NCBI RefSeq assembly: GCF_034931405.1
Contig: NZ_JAYGHA010000002.1
Coordinates: 186,001 to 250,000, forward strand
Direction of reading: 5' to 3'
Source: RDYJ01 sp034931405
GTDB lineage: Bacteria > Cyanobacteriota > Cyanobacteriia > Cyanobacteriales > Nostocaceae
Length of the DNA stretch: 64,000 nucleotides
Of this stretch, positions 45,527 to 54,534 are shown in pieces. Within the stretch, counting starts at the first letter, position 1; every line of letters begins with the position of its first letter. The notes under the pieces were generated by a model. It worked only from the letters and a program-made list of their open reading frames with translations, ran no database searches and was not told where the DNA came from. The translations under genes were made by a program, and so were the position numbers.

Positions 45527-45846
45527 ACCAAGAAAAGACATTTATAGAAAGTAGTGGTAATGTTTTTCAAGATTTAGGTTTTGCTAATGCAGATGAACTT
45601 TTAACTAGAGGCAAAATTGGGATACAAGTAATTAAAATTTTAAAACAACGTAATTTAAAACAGCGAGAGATTAGCGAAATATTGGGTATTTCTCAACCTG
45701 AAGTTTCTCATTTAATGAATGGTGAATTTCAGCGTTTTAGCGAGGGTAAATTGTTGATGTTTCTGAAAAAACTTAATGCAGAAATTGCCTTACATATTCG
45801 TTCTGCTGATGTTGTTAATCAAGAGGAAATAGTGATAGTTTTGTAA
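45523..45846 (+). CDS. higA: HigA-type XRE antitoxin
   Basis: 107 residues with a helix-turn-helix: KILKQRNLKQREISEILGIS then QPEVSHLMNGEFQRFSEGKL. It should neutralise HigB and repress the operon. The ATGA overlap gives coupled translation. The whole module is bracketed by 41-bp direct repeats. Confidence 0.85.
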   Translation: MNQEKTFIESSGNVFQDLGFANADELLTRGKIGIQVIKILKQRNLKQREISEILGISQPEVSHLMNGEFQRFSEGKLLMFLKKLNAEIALHIRSADVVNQEEIVIVL

Positions 45847-45849
45847 TTG

Positions 45850-45890
45850 TCAGAATCAGGATAACCAGGATTAAAGGATGTACAGGATGA
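45850..45890. repeat. 41-bp direct repeat, right of the HigBA module
   Basis: Starts five bases after the higA stop codon; 40 of 41 bases identical to 45051-45091, same orientation. Confidence 0.85.
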
Positions 45891-45956
45891 GATCATTTAT
45901 ATAGCGTTTCCCAGTCTAATGAAGTACACACCGATTTATTCCCTATTCCCTATACA

Positions 45957-45991
45957 AATAAAAAACCCGCTACAGAAATACTATAGCGGGT
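45957..45991 (-). terminator. Intrinsic terminator of the DUF4912 gene
   Basis: On the minus strand CCCGCTA (45984-45990) pairs with TAGCGGG (45966-45972), followed by TTTTTTATT. It lies about 45 bp past the DUF4912 stop codon. Confidence 0.85.
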
Positions 45992-46037
45992 AAAACAGTT
46001 ATGGCGTAATGTAAAGATCAAACTTTAAAATCAAACT

Positions 46038-47291
46038 TTATTTAAGCCATTCCAGAACAGCTTCATCCTTGGTGTTGGTATTGCGAGAAGGTGTTTCCCG
46101 TTCAAACTTCATGTGAATAGAACGAGTTTGTTCACCATCAGCAGCAACAGCCAAAATTGGGTAATCAATTACACCATCTTGGAAGGACATTTGGAAACGG
46201 AATGTACCGTCTGAATTGAGTTTAATAGGACGGCCACCAATAGTTACAGTAGCATCTGGTTCAGTTGCACCGTATACAATTAATTCTGCATCAGCAATTA
46301 ACCAGAATTTGCGGGGACGTACTGGTACAGCAGAAGCTGAGAAACCAACACCAGACATACCAAAACCGGACATATTGATACCGGATGCGGTAGGAACTGC
46401 CCACATACCCACACCAGATGGGAAGACGTAGGAACTGATAACTTGTTCTGGACGTACAGAACCGGCTACGTGCTGCATAGAACCGAAGAGAGAACCAGCA
46501 ACCCGTTGAGCTTCGGCGGATTCTGCCATCCCAAAGATTTGGTCGTAAATGGGGTTGCCATTTGCACCTACACCAGCAGCAGTAGTAGCGATTTTCTTAG
46601 CTGGGGGAACTAATTCATACTTGGTTTTACCGCGTAAGTCTTCTTCAAAGTCTACAGTGATGAAGACATCTTCAATCCAGTCGGAAGGATAGACAGGAGG
46701 AATGTGGACTCTCGCCGAACGAGCTAATACCAACCAGCCACCATCTGGGGTACGATAACCGATATCTATGACATAATCGCGATCGCTCACAGGAATGGGT
46801 AAATACCATTCTCTGGCTAGTTCATCGGCTGGATATTCTTGGATGCTGTGAGGACTTTGATTTTCTAAACTAATATCAGTAACATCATAAATCCGCAACG
46901 CTAGTTGCTGACCACCTTGGCGGCGCAGTTCTTCTTTATGATCATTGGGAATATCCCAGTATGTGTAAGCCCATTGTGGATCACGTGGTAACAACACAAT
47001 GCGACTATCACCATAACCACCTGGTAAATCTGCTAATGCTTCATCAACATCAGCGAGAGAACCACCAGTACGATCTTCCTGACCTAATTCAAACTTTGCT
47101 GCTTCCACGGTCTCCTGTGCCTCCAGTGAACGAGATGGACTAAGCGATACTTTGCTGTGCTGAACTTCTTGAATTGATGCCAACAGTTGAGATTTACGCA
47201 TTCGGCTATAGCGAGAAATACCATACTCACTAGCAACTTTACGAAGTTGCCTTAATGTCATCTCCTCTAGCGGTGGGCGTTCTTTTGCCAT
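46038..47291 (-). CDS. DUF4912 domain protein with SAP/Rho-N-like N-terminus
   Basis: 417 residues. The N-terminal ~45 residues (LEEMTLRQLRKVASEYGISR, then YSRMRKSQLLASIQEVQ) form a Rho-N/SAP-like helical domain able to bind nucleic acid. The DUF4912 region (about 95-215) has RIVLLPRDPQWAYTYWDIPN. The C-terminal third is Gly/Val-rich with GATEPDATVTIGGRPIKLNS and RFQMSFQDGVIDYPILAVAA. GGAGG precedes the ATG by 8 bp. Cyanobacterial family of unknown role, well expressed judging by its RBS and terminator. Confidence 0.85.
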   Translation of the reverse strand: MAKERPPLEEMTLRQLRKVASEYGISRYSRMRKSQLLASIQEVQHSKVSLSPSRSLEAQETVEAAKFELGQEDRTGGSLADVDEALADLPGGYGDSRIVLLPRDPQWAYTYWDIPNDHKEELRRQGGQQLALRIYDVTDISLENQSPHSIQEYPADELAREWYLPIPVSDRDYVIDIGYRTPDGGWLVLARSARVHIPPVYPSDWIEDVFITVDFEEDLRGKTKYELVPPAKKIATTAAGVGANGNPIYDQIFGMAESAEAQRVAGSLFGSMQHVAGSVRPEQVISSYVFPSGVGMWAVPTASGINMSGFGMSGVGFSASAVPVRPRKFWLIADAELIVYGATEPDATVTIGGRPIKLNSDGTFRFQMSFQDGVIDYPILAVAADGEQTRSIHMKFERETPSRNTNTKDEAVLEWLK

Positions 47292-47800
47292 TAATGTGGC
47301 CTCCAGTAGTTGTAAGGGTAAATGACTTCCCCTGGTTATAGAATGGTTGATAAAATGTCATCTATTCCAGATGAATTTCTTATTCCTGACTTCTGGTTTT
47401 GCCCAGTTTATAAGTGTTTTAGTTTGTTTTTAAATGGAAATTCACTACCTCGTGATTCCTAGTTTTGCCATGATTAGCATTTCTTTGGGATCAGCGGCGT
47501 GTTTTTGTTAAAGAAATATTAACAGGTATTCATGCCTAGTGAGCAAGGGGTATGAACACGGTTTTTTGCCTATTTCACGTATTTATCAGCCCTTGGGGGA
47601 TCACTTTGTCATGAAATCATAACATTTAACTTTAGTTGGGGTCATAATGTCAGAATTTGATGACATTGAGATTTTCATGAGTGGGAATTCCTGACTCCTA
47701 ACTCCTGTGAGTGAAATTCCTCAGCAGGTAGCACCCCTGAATTTTTACATGATGAGTTAGGCTAGGATGTATATTGGCTCTGGTTTTGAGGGTTTAAAAT
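47292..47800. other. 509-bp divergent intergenic region
   Basis: Lies between the DUF4912 gene (minus) and the Uma2 gene (plus) and should contain both promoters. No ORF, repeat or RNA was recognised. Confidence 0.5.
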
Positions 47801-48370
47801 ATGATTGCTTCTCCCGAAATTTACATCACCCCAGAAGAATATTTAGCACTGGAAGAAAAAAGCCCCGTCAAACATGAATATATTGATGGATATATCTACG
47901 CGATGGCTGGCGCACTTGATCCTCACGTTACTATAGCTGGTAATATATTTGCCCTACTCCGTAATCATGTACGTGGGTCTGGTTGTCGAGTATACATTTC
48001 TGATATGAAAGCCAGAATCGAATTTTTAAATAGATTCTACTATCCTGATGTGATGGTAACTTGTGATCAACGTGATCGGGAAACAGCAGGTTATAAAAAA
48101 TTTCCTTGTTTAATAGTTGAAGTTTTATCTGATTCTACTGAAGGATTTGATAGAGGTGATAAATTTGCTGACTATCAAATTTTAGAAACCTTACAAGAAT
48201 ACGTTTTAATTAACACAAAAAAACCTCGAATTGAATGTTTCCGACGCAATGATCAAGGACTTTGGGTGTTACAATCTTATGCAGGAGAAGAATCATCATT
48301 TCAATTCCACAGCATCAACTTTGAAGGCATAATGACAGAACTTTATGAAGATGTAAATTTTTCTAAGTAG
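47801..48370 (+). CDS. Uma2 family (DUF820) putative endonuclease
   Basis: 189 residues with the PD-(D/E)XK-like Uma2 layout: YITPEEYLALEEKSPVKHEY, IDGYIYAMAGALDPHVTIAG, YYPDVMVTCDQRD, PCLIVEVLSDSTEGFDRGDK (the EVLS strand) and LQEYVLINTKKPRIECFRR. Multi-copy family in filamentous cyanobacteria, often near mobile DNA; nuclease activity is predicted only. A family-2 element follows 83 bp downstream. Confidence 0.88.
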   Translation: MIASPEIYITPEEYLALEEKSPVKHEYIDGYIYAMAGALDPHVTIAGNIFALLRNHVRGSGCRVYISDMKARIEFLNRFYYPDVMVTCDQRDRETAGYKKFPCLIVEVLSDSTEGFDRGDKFADYQILETLQEYVLINTKKPRIECFRRNDQGLWVLQSYAGEESSFQFHSINFEGIMTELYEDVNFSK

Positions 48371-48453
48371 GTTGGCGTTGAAAATTGTCGTTATGACAAG
48401 AGTAGAGAGATTTTTAAGTTATTTTACATTTTATTACATACCTTGGTTTTTTA

Positions 48454-48675
48454 GAGGATGTTTGAAAAGTTTTCGGCGAATATAATTCGCTACTACACAA
48501 GCGAAGTCCACCTTCGTGGACTAATGAAAAATCAAGGCTTCTGAACCCACGTTCGCCTCTGGCGTTCCCGAAGGGTAGGTGGGTTTTGTCTGTGTAGCCG
48601 CGTATCCCTAACGGGAGCCGGAGGCATCTTTATAATCGCCCAGAGAGTATGAATTTAGACTTTTCAAACACCCTC
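48454..48675. mobile_element. Palindromic element, family 2 copy B
   Basis: GAGGATGTTTGAAAAG at the left and CTTTTCAAACACCCTC at the right are inverted repeats; TTA lies outside both ends (48451-48453, 48676-48678). Here the module CGTATCCCTAACGGGAGCCG is in the right arm and in reverse orientation, while copies A and C have it in the left arm. It sits 11 bp from the stop codon of the GT4 gene. Confidence 0.82.
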
Positions 48676-48686
48676 TTAGAGTCGAC

Positions 48687-49688
48687 TTACTTATTGCGGA
48701 AATATTTCTTTATTATTTTCCCATATACTCGTGTTATAAATAGTTTTGTTAACCGCATTTTAGTGAGTTCTTGAATATTAGCTGAGTAATTATTTTTGTT
48801 GTCAAAAAAATCATTTATTTCTGCTAAAATCACCATAAATCGCTTAATAATATTCTCTTTTCTGTACTCTGTTAAAATCTCTGGTGACAAAGTTAAAGAA
48901 ACTGGAGAAGATAGAGTTTTGAGAATACGTTGCACATCATATTCTAGGGAATAACCAGCAATTTTATAACAATTAAATCCAGGATCTAAATAATCAGAAA
49001 GTCCACCATTAACGCTAGAAAAAACCTGACAACCACAAGCTAAAGCTTCCATTGGTTGTAAACCGAAACCTTCACTTACTCCCTGTTGCGCCCAATATTC
49101 AGCAGAGTCATAGAGGTAGATTTTTGCTCTGTTGAATAAACCTGGTAAATCTTCAACATAAGAGTCAACAACAAAGACTTTACAATGTTTTTGCAATGCC
49201 GGAATTAAGGATTTAATTAAATATTCCGAGGATTTTCGTGCTTGAACTAAAACATCAATATCTCTTTCTAAATGTAAATTTGTAAATTCATCACCGATTT
49301 GATTAGGTAAATAATAAATTAAATTATTGGGTGCTTTTTGTCCCCAATATCCCATTGTATTACGGCTGACTGTAATAATCGGAATACTAGAGGGAAGACT
49401 AAACTTATAACCTGCACTATGAGCATGATAAACCACATTGTATTTTTGCAGTTTAGGCGCTAGTTTAGCAATATCAAATCCCCAACTAATGACAAAAATG
49501 ACATCATCTAAATTTTTAGTTTGTAGCAAGTCATCAAGAAAAAGCTTATCTTTTTCTCTTTGACGATAGGTGATAACTTCCGCACTACAAATATTTTGAG
49601 CCAAATTAACTGTTTTTAATTCTGCCCATAAACCACCACAGGCAAATTTGCCATCTGTTCCCGGAACTAAAAAGTAAAGTTTTCTCAT
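48687..49688 (-). CDS. GT4-like glycosyltransferase
   Basis: The ATG at 49688 (MRKLYFLVPGTDGKFACGGL) is preferred; the longer frame runs into the upstream gene. The 333-residue product has a GT-B donor domain with SEGFGLQPMEALACGCQVFS and SVNGGLSDYLDPG, the EX7E-type region. Close to bacterial GT4 enzymes whose acceptors are lipids or polysaccharides. Starts 8 bp after the DUF6391 gene and is probably co-transcribed with it. Confidence 0.78.
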   Translation of the reverse strand: MRKLYFLVPGTDGKFACGGLWAELKTVNLAQNICSAEVITYRQREKDKLFLDDLLQTKNLDDVIFVISWGFDIAKLAPKLQKYNVVYHAHSAGYKFSLPSSIPIITVSRNTMGYWGQKAPNNLIYYLPNQIGDEFTNLHLERDIDVLVQARKSSEYLIKSLIPALQKHCKVFVVDSYVEDLPGLFNRAKIYLYDSAEYWAQQGVSEGFGLQPMEALACGCQVFSSVNGGLSDYLDPGFNCYKIAGYSLEYDVQRILKTLSSPVSLTLSPEILTEYRKENIIKRFMVILAEINDFFDNKNNYSANIQELTKMRLTKLFITRVYGKIIKKYFRNK

Positions 49689-49696
49689 AGTATTTA

Positions 49697-50323
49697 CTAC
49701 CGCCATTTTACCTTCACAAAATGTGCCTCTTTTCCCCAAGTATCTCTTGTCTTAATAATATGTTCAATTTTGAGATTAAAGGGGATAGCTGTTGTTAAAT
49801 AACGTTGGGCGATCGCTCCTAAATCCGGTGCAAGTTCAGAGGCCGTAGTTGCTGCTAATCCTAAACCTATTAATTGCTCAAGTGGTCGAAATGGTAGCAT
49901 TACATAAGCACCTACGGCAAGTCCAGCAGTTAATAGCATGGCTACAGATAAATTTGTTCCGCAACGGGGATGTATGGCTAAATCCCATTCTCCGTTGGTG
50001 AGACGATGTTGGGCTAATGTTACCGCACGCCGCAAATGACTGATATTTACATCACCATAAAGGTAAAATCCCTGTTCTGTGGATAAACCGCTTAATGATT
50101 CGTTATCGAACTGGACATTATTAGACCTGCGGGGAGAGGAATAAATGTTGATAGTTTCACCCAGAACCCAAACAGTAGCGTGTTCCAGGGCGTGAACCTG
50201 ACGCAGCATGAGAATTTCTTGTAACCCAGGGACAAAGGATAGCTGTTGGAGTAAATCAGTATCTTGATTCGGTGATGGTGCTATCACGTCAAAGTCGAAC
50301 AAGTTAGAAGTAGAATTATTCAT
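49697..50323 (-). CDS. DUF6391 membrane-associated protein
   Basis: 208 residues, preceded by GGGAGACA. Shows MLRQVHALEHATVWVLGE with a HALEHAT motif reminiscent of zinc-binding histidines, AIHPRCGTNLSVAMLLTAGL and a hydrophobic stretch LTAGLAVGAYVMLPF. Widely conserved in cyanobacteria, function unknown. Upstream partner of the GT4 gene. Confidence 0.75.
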   Translation of the reverse strand: MNNSTSNLFDFDVIAPSPNQDTDLLQQLSFVPGLQEILMLRQVHALEHATVWVLGETINIYSSPRRSNNVQFDNESLSGLSTEQGFYLYGDVNISHLRRAVTLAQHRLTNGEWDLAIHPRCGTNLSVAMLLTAGLAVGAYVMLPFRPLEQLIGLGLAATTASELAPDLGAIAQRYLTTAIPFNLKIEHIIKTRDTWGKEAHFVKVKWR

Positions 50324-50452
50324 TGTCTCCCAAGCTGATAAAACAACATAGGTTTCTTTTCAGTCTAGAACTTTTTTAGTTGACAGTGTAGATATCTGAG
50401 TACATTAAGATGAGAGCCTGAGAAACTTAAAAAATTAAATTTTATGAAAATC

Positions 50453-50575
50453 AGGACTTACGCAACTGGTACATTGGTAGGGTGCGTCAGATGTCAACAA
50501 TCTGTTTATTTGCAGGATTTATGCAGTCTGACGCACCCTACAACAGATTTTTGGTGTGATACTTGCGTAAGTCCT
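50453..50575. mobile_element. 123-bp palindromic element, family 3 copy 2
   Basis: AGGACTTACGCAA and TTGCGTAAGTCCT are perfect 13-bp inverted ends. Arms match the 33938 copy in the same orientation but the ~45-bp core (GTCAACAATCTGTTTATTTG onwards) is the reverse complement of that copy's core. A plus-strand ORF across it is an artefact. Confidence 0.8.
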
Positions 50576-50666
50576 AATAGTTATTTTTTCATCAAAGTAA
50601 TAGTAATGCAGGAATTCTCATCTGGCAACGATTTTACTCTCTGAAGGATGTTTGTAATGGGGTTGA

Positions 50667-50936
50667 TTAATTGTTGGACCACAGTGCGATAGCGAAGCGC
50701 TCCGTAGGAATCGCATCGCCAATATTATTTATTGTTTCTAGACGCAGCACAAAGTAGAAGGAAATAAGATTAATTAGATAACTGCGTCTCATTTCCATCT
50801 GCACGTAATTAGAAATATAAAGCGGTTGGTCAGTAAATTGAGATTCAAAATACTGCTTATAGACTTGCTTACCTAGTAGCAAAGAACGTAAAACTGAGGT
50901 ATCTAGAAAGTGTTGAGGAATAGATTTATCATCCAT
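50667..50936 (-). pseudogene. Truncated PIN-domain protein ending in a dispersed repeat
   Basis: 89 residues. The N-terminal PIN motif HFLDTSVLRSLLLGKQVYKQ and YISNYVQMEMRRSYL carry the first acidic residue and the conserved Glu. The C-terminal part (GDAIPTERFAIALW) is encoded by a GCGATAGCGAAGCGCTCCGT-type dispersed repeat (50686-50720), so the normal C-terminus with the other catalytic aspartates is lost. GAGGA nine bases before the ATG supports translation. Probably an inactivated VapC-like nuclease. Confidence 0.6.
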
Positions 50937-50942
50937 TTGGTA

Positions 50943-51155
50943 TTATTCCTCGTCTTTATCTATATCCAGTTTTTCGTCAAGTTTGACTCCGAATGGTAGG
51001 GTATCAAAGCCTAAGTTTTCTATAGTTAAAATTGCTGTTTCGACTGATGAATTGTTGATTGTTTCTTGATTTACTAGAGATGTAAGTAATTCACAAACTC
51101 CATGGTATTGACTGGCATTATATAGCAGTCCTACTCCAAACATGAGAAAATACAT
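50943..51155 (-). CDS. Small hypothetical protein upstream of the PIN fragment
   Basis: 70 residues, not recognised: MYFLMFGVGLLYNASQYHGV, then an acidic tail KLDEKLDIDKDEE. Followed 6 bp later by the PIN fragment and preceded by another small gene on the same strand. Could be a partner of the PIN protein. Confidence 0.45.
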   Translation of the reverse strand: MYFLMFGVGLLYNASQYHGVCELLTSLVNQETINNSSVETAILTIENLGFDTLPFGVKLDEKLDIDKDEE

Positions 51156-51207
51156 AGATAAAAATTCTTATTTTATAAGCATTTGAGGCTTATTGAACGC
51201 TCACGTA

Positions 51208-51456
51208 TCACTTAGGATTGCTATAGTCAATCCAACGGTTAGAATATGCCAGTGCATCATGTAATGCCATTACCACTTCTGTATAAGGGTCAAAAGGTAA
51301 TTTATCACGCATGGTACGCATGGTACGCAGTAAGTTATCTGCATAGACAGATGCTATTGGTTCTCCAGAGCAAGAGGAGAGTTTTTGTAAATCTATTAAG
51401 ATAGATTTGGTGATTTCTATTCCTGAAACTTCTAAGACATTCTGCTTAATGTTCAT
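51208..51456 (-). CDS. Small hypothetical protein
   Basis: 82 residues: MNIKQNVLEVSGIEITKSIL, IASVYADNLLRTMRTMRDKL and YTEVVMALHDALAYSNRWID. A 9-bp tandem duplication in the DNA gives the RTMRTM repeat. Soluble, helical; no family recognised. First of three small minus-strand genes ending with the PIN fragment. Confidence 0.5.
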   Translation of the reverse strand: MNIKQNVLEVSGIEITKSILIDLQKLSSCSGEPIASVYADNLLRTMRTMRDKLPFDPYTEVVMALHDALAYSNRWIDYSNPK

Positions 51457-51552
51457 TGTTTTTATTCAATAATTTTTGAGGTTTTAATTAGCTATTGCTT
51501 TCTATTTTAATACATATTTATCTGTGTTGGTAATTGTTTGTTGCCAGAGTAA

Positions 51553-51684
51553 TTATTCACTTATAAATTCGGTGATATCTGTTGGTTCTGGGGGATGGTG
51601 ATTTGGGTGGGAATTTTCGGCAATGGGTGTGGTAGGTGGTGTCCAAAGGCTTTGTAGTAATAATCTGTAATTGGGGGTGTTCAT
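51553..51684 (-). CDS. Possible 43-residue Pro-rich protein
   Basis: ATG 51684 to TAA 51553 reads MNTPNYRLLLQSLWTPPTTP and continues Pro/His/Asn-rich to EFISE. The composition is protein-like but there is no Shine-Dalgarno and no family was recognised. The rest of the 51457-52183 gap holds a TCCCCCATTGGGGGA hairpin (about 51711-51726) and no other gene. Confidence 0.3.
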   Translation of the reverse strand: MNTPNYRLLLQSLWTPPTTPIAENSHPNHHPPEPTDITEFISE

Positions 51685-52183
51685 GGTGGGGTTTTTTGAA
51701 CTTTGCCCTTATAAATCCCCCATTGGGGGAGTGATAATGAGTTAGGATACATAGTATTAGTTACTACTTTGGCTATCGAGTAAATTATTTGTTTTTACAT
51801 CAGCATCTGATGACTCAAAATTTTTTGATGTGTTTCTGGAATAAAACATTTGTGTGTAGTAGTTAAGTTTAGAGATGGAACGAGTTAATCTCGACCCTCA
51901 AGTAAATTTTGAGTTTTGTATCACAAATTAGACAAAAGAGTCAATAAATGGTTAACCCCAAACAGATTATTGAAGATATCCGTAAAAACATTCATTTTTG
52001 CTTGTAATGTGGCTTACACACCGAGAAAGCCAATTTGAAACAATCTGATGGTTAAAAAATTGTGCTAAAGAAATATGCAATACAATTCAGCTAATGCAAG
52101 ATACTAAATTTGGATTTTAGACTTTTAGATAGACATTAAATATCCAATCCAAAATCCAAAATTCTCCCGCAACTTCCTCCTAA

Positions 52184-52768
52184 TTAAACAACCTGAAACA
52201 ACCTACAAACACCAAGAATCACCACCAACAAATCCCTACCCTCAGCACCCCTCTTAATAGACATCTCCAAATCCAAAATCATAGTCACCGCTTTAGCCAA
52301 AGCATTGATACTTGTATTTGCTACCTCCTGACGCAAATAGTAAATACGATGAGGATTACTGATATTACACAATTGAGCTAATTCACCATCCTTCTTCACC
52401 CCAGAAACCATCGCAGATTTCACCCATAACCAAGTTCTAAACTGCGTTAAAATAGTGCTGACAATCACCATTAAAGGTTGAGAACGAGACAGTAAATCAT
52501 CCAACAATTGCAAAACTTGATGGCTTTTTCCTTCACGCATAGCCGCAGCCAATTGTAGGCTATTCTGAGTTTGACATGGCACTAGCACCAACTGTTGCAA
52601 AGTTGCCAACTCCGTATCACCCCACTGCTTGAGGTGGCAATTTTCCACAATCACCAGTTTTTTACCATCAGTCAGGGAACGAGTGCGAGCTACACTCAAA
52701 GCTTTGTCAAGCTGAACAGCCGGAAATCGGTGATAACATAGAGTCAGCGCATAGTCAGTTTTGATCTG
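52184..52768 (-). pseudogene. holA: Truncated DNA polymerase III delta subunit (holA) fragment
   Basis: The open frame has no ATG near its 5' end; a TTG at 52699 is the first usable start. It encodes part of the domain I-like stretch (LDKALSVARTRSLTDGKKLV, then IVENCHLKQWGDTELATLQQ). It then jumps directly to the domain III sequence (QNSLQLAAAMREGKSHQVLQ, QFRTWLWVKSAMVSG, NPHRIYYLRQEV). Full-length delta is about 330 residues; roughly 100 internal residues and the N-terminus are missing. Most likely a deleted duplicate, with the working holA elsewhere. Confidence 0.65.
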
Positions 52769-52893
52769 CTATTATTTTAGCTTGATGTTTTCTTTGTTTT
52801 ATGATTATTAACAGCCTGATTGCGTGATTTCACTCATTGTTAATTTCCCTATAAATCTGCTTTGATATTCTCAAGGTTTATTCATATACAAAA

Positions 52894-54429
52894 ATGCTGG
52901 CTAGAGTCTGGAGTGCATCTATTGTTGGTATCGACGCGGTTAAAGTGGGTGTGGAAGTTGATGTTTCCGGTGGTTTACCAGGAATTGTGATTTTAGGTTT
53001 ACCAGATTCCGCAGTTCAAGAATCTAAAGAACGGGTAAAAGCAACATTGAAAAATGCGGGTTTTGCTTTTCCCATGCGGAAGATTGTAATTAACCTCACC
53101 CCCGCAGATTTACGCAAAGAAGGACCCGCTTTTGATTTACCGATTAGTGTAGGAATTTTAGCGGCTTCGGAACAGGTAAACCCTGATTTATTGGGAGACT
53201 TTTTATTTTTAGGTGAAGTTTCTTTAGATGGTAGTTTACGTCCTGTAGTTGGTGTTTTACCTATTGCTGCAACTGCCGAAAAAATGGGAATTTCAGGTTT
53301 AGTTGTTCCTGTTGATAATGCTCAAGAAGCTGCTGTTGTAGAAGGATTAAATGTTTATAGTTGTCAACATATTTCTGATGTGGTGAATCTATTAAATAAT
53401 CCTAGAAATTTCCAACCTGTAAAATTAAATGAAACAGCAAAAACTTTACCAGACACATCTTTTAATTTAGCAGATTTGCAAGATGTAAAAGGACAAGCTC
53501 ATGCACGTCGGGCTTTGGAAATTGCCGCCGCAGGAGGGCATAATTTAATTTTTGTTGGTCCTCCGGGAAGTGGTAAAACCATGTTAGCAAGACGTTTACC
53601 AGGGATTTTACCACCTTTAGAATTTTCTGAATCTTTAGAAGTTACTCGCATTCATTCTGTAGCTGGTTTATTAAAAAATCGTGGTTCATTAGTACGGGAA
53701 AGACCTTTTCGTAGTCCTCATCATTCTGCATCGGGTCCATCTTTAGTTGGTGGTGGTAGTTTTCCCCGTCCTGGAGAAATATCTTTATCCCATCGAGGAA
53801 TTTTATTTTTAGATGAATTAACAGAATTTAAAAGAGATGTTTTAGAGTTTTTACGTCAACCGTTGGAAGATGGTTATGTGACTATTTCTCGTACTCGTCA
53901 ATCTGTGGTTTTTCCTGCACAATTTACTTTAGTTGCTAGTACAAATCCCTGTCCTTGTGGTTATTATGGCGATACAATTCAACAGTGTACTTGTTCACCT
54001 AGACAAAGAGAACAATATTGGGCAAAGTTATCAGGACCGTTGATGGATAGAATTGATTTACAAGTGGCAGTAAATCGCTTGAAGCCGGAGGAAATTACTC
54101 AAACGGCAACAACAGGAGAAGCATCAAAATTTGTGCGAGAAAGAGTGCAAAAAGCGCGGGATATTGCGACAAATAGATTTCAATCAGAAACAAATCTGCG
54201 ATGTAATGCCCAAATGCAAAGTCGTCATTTACAAACATGGTGTAATTTAGATGATGCTAGTCGGAATTTATTAGAAGCTGCTATTAGGAAATTAGGGTTA
54301 TCTGCAAGAGCAAGCGATCGCATTCTCAAAGTAGCACGCACAATTGCAGATTTAGCCGGAGATGACAATCTTAAACCTCAATACGTAGCAGAAGCAATTC
54401 AATATCGGACAATTGATAGAATGCAATAA
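52894..54429 (+). CDS. comM: YifB/ComM family AAA+ ATPase
   Basis: 511 residues, full length. The N-terminal ChlI-like domain starts MLARVWSASIVGIDAVKVGV with SKERVKATLKNAGFAFP. The AAA+ core has Walker A VGPPGSGKTMLARRLPG (near 227), Walker B LFLDELTEF and an Arg-finger region. The Mg-chelatase C-terminal part has CPCGYYGDTIQQCTCSPRQ and RASDRILKVARTIADL. ComM is a hexameric helicase helping branch migration during natural transformation. Plus strand, divergent from the holA fragment. Confidence 0.93.
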   Translation: MLARVWSASIVGIDAVKVGVEVDVSGGLPGIVILGLPDSAVQESKERVKATLKNAGFAFPMRKIVINLTPADLRKEGPAFDLPISVGILAASEQVNPDLLGDFLFLGEVSLDGSLRPVVGVLPIAATAEKMGISGLVVPVDNAQEAAVVEGLNVYSCQHISDVVNLLNNPRNFQPVKLNETAKTLPDTSFNLADLQDVKGQAHARRALEIAAAGGHNLIFVGPPGSGKTMLARRLPGILPPLEFSESLEVTRIHSVAGLLKNRGSLVRERPFRSPHHSASGPSLVGGGSFPRPGEISLSHRGILFLDELTEFKRDVLEFLRQPLEDGYVTISRTRQSVVFPAQFTLVASTNPCPCGYYGDTIQQCTCSPRQREQYWAKLSGPLMDRIDLQVAVNRLKPEEITQTATTGEASKFVRERVQKARDIATNRFQSETNLRCNAQMQSRHLQTWCNLDDASRNLLEAAIRKLGLSARASDRILKVARTIADLAGDDNLKPQYVAEAIQYRTIDRMQ

Positions 54430-54534
54430 TGAATTATTAATAATTAACTATCGGTGTATTTGAGTTTTCAATTCATTGTCAAATTTTTGACTTTCCTAAA
54501 CTTCATAGATATGGTTTTTCCCATAAATGATTTA

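Noticed and set aside
50444..50644. 66-codon plus-strand ORF
   Set aside because: It translates the family-3 palindromic element.
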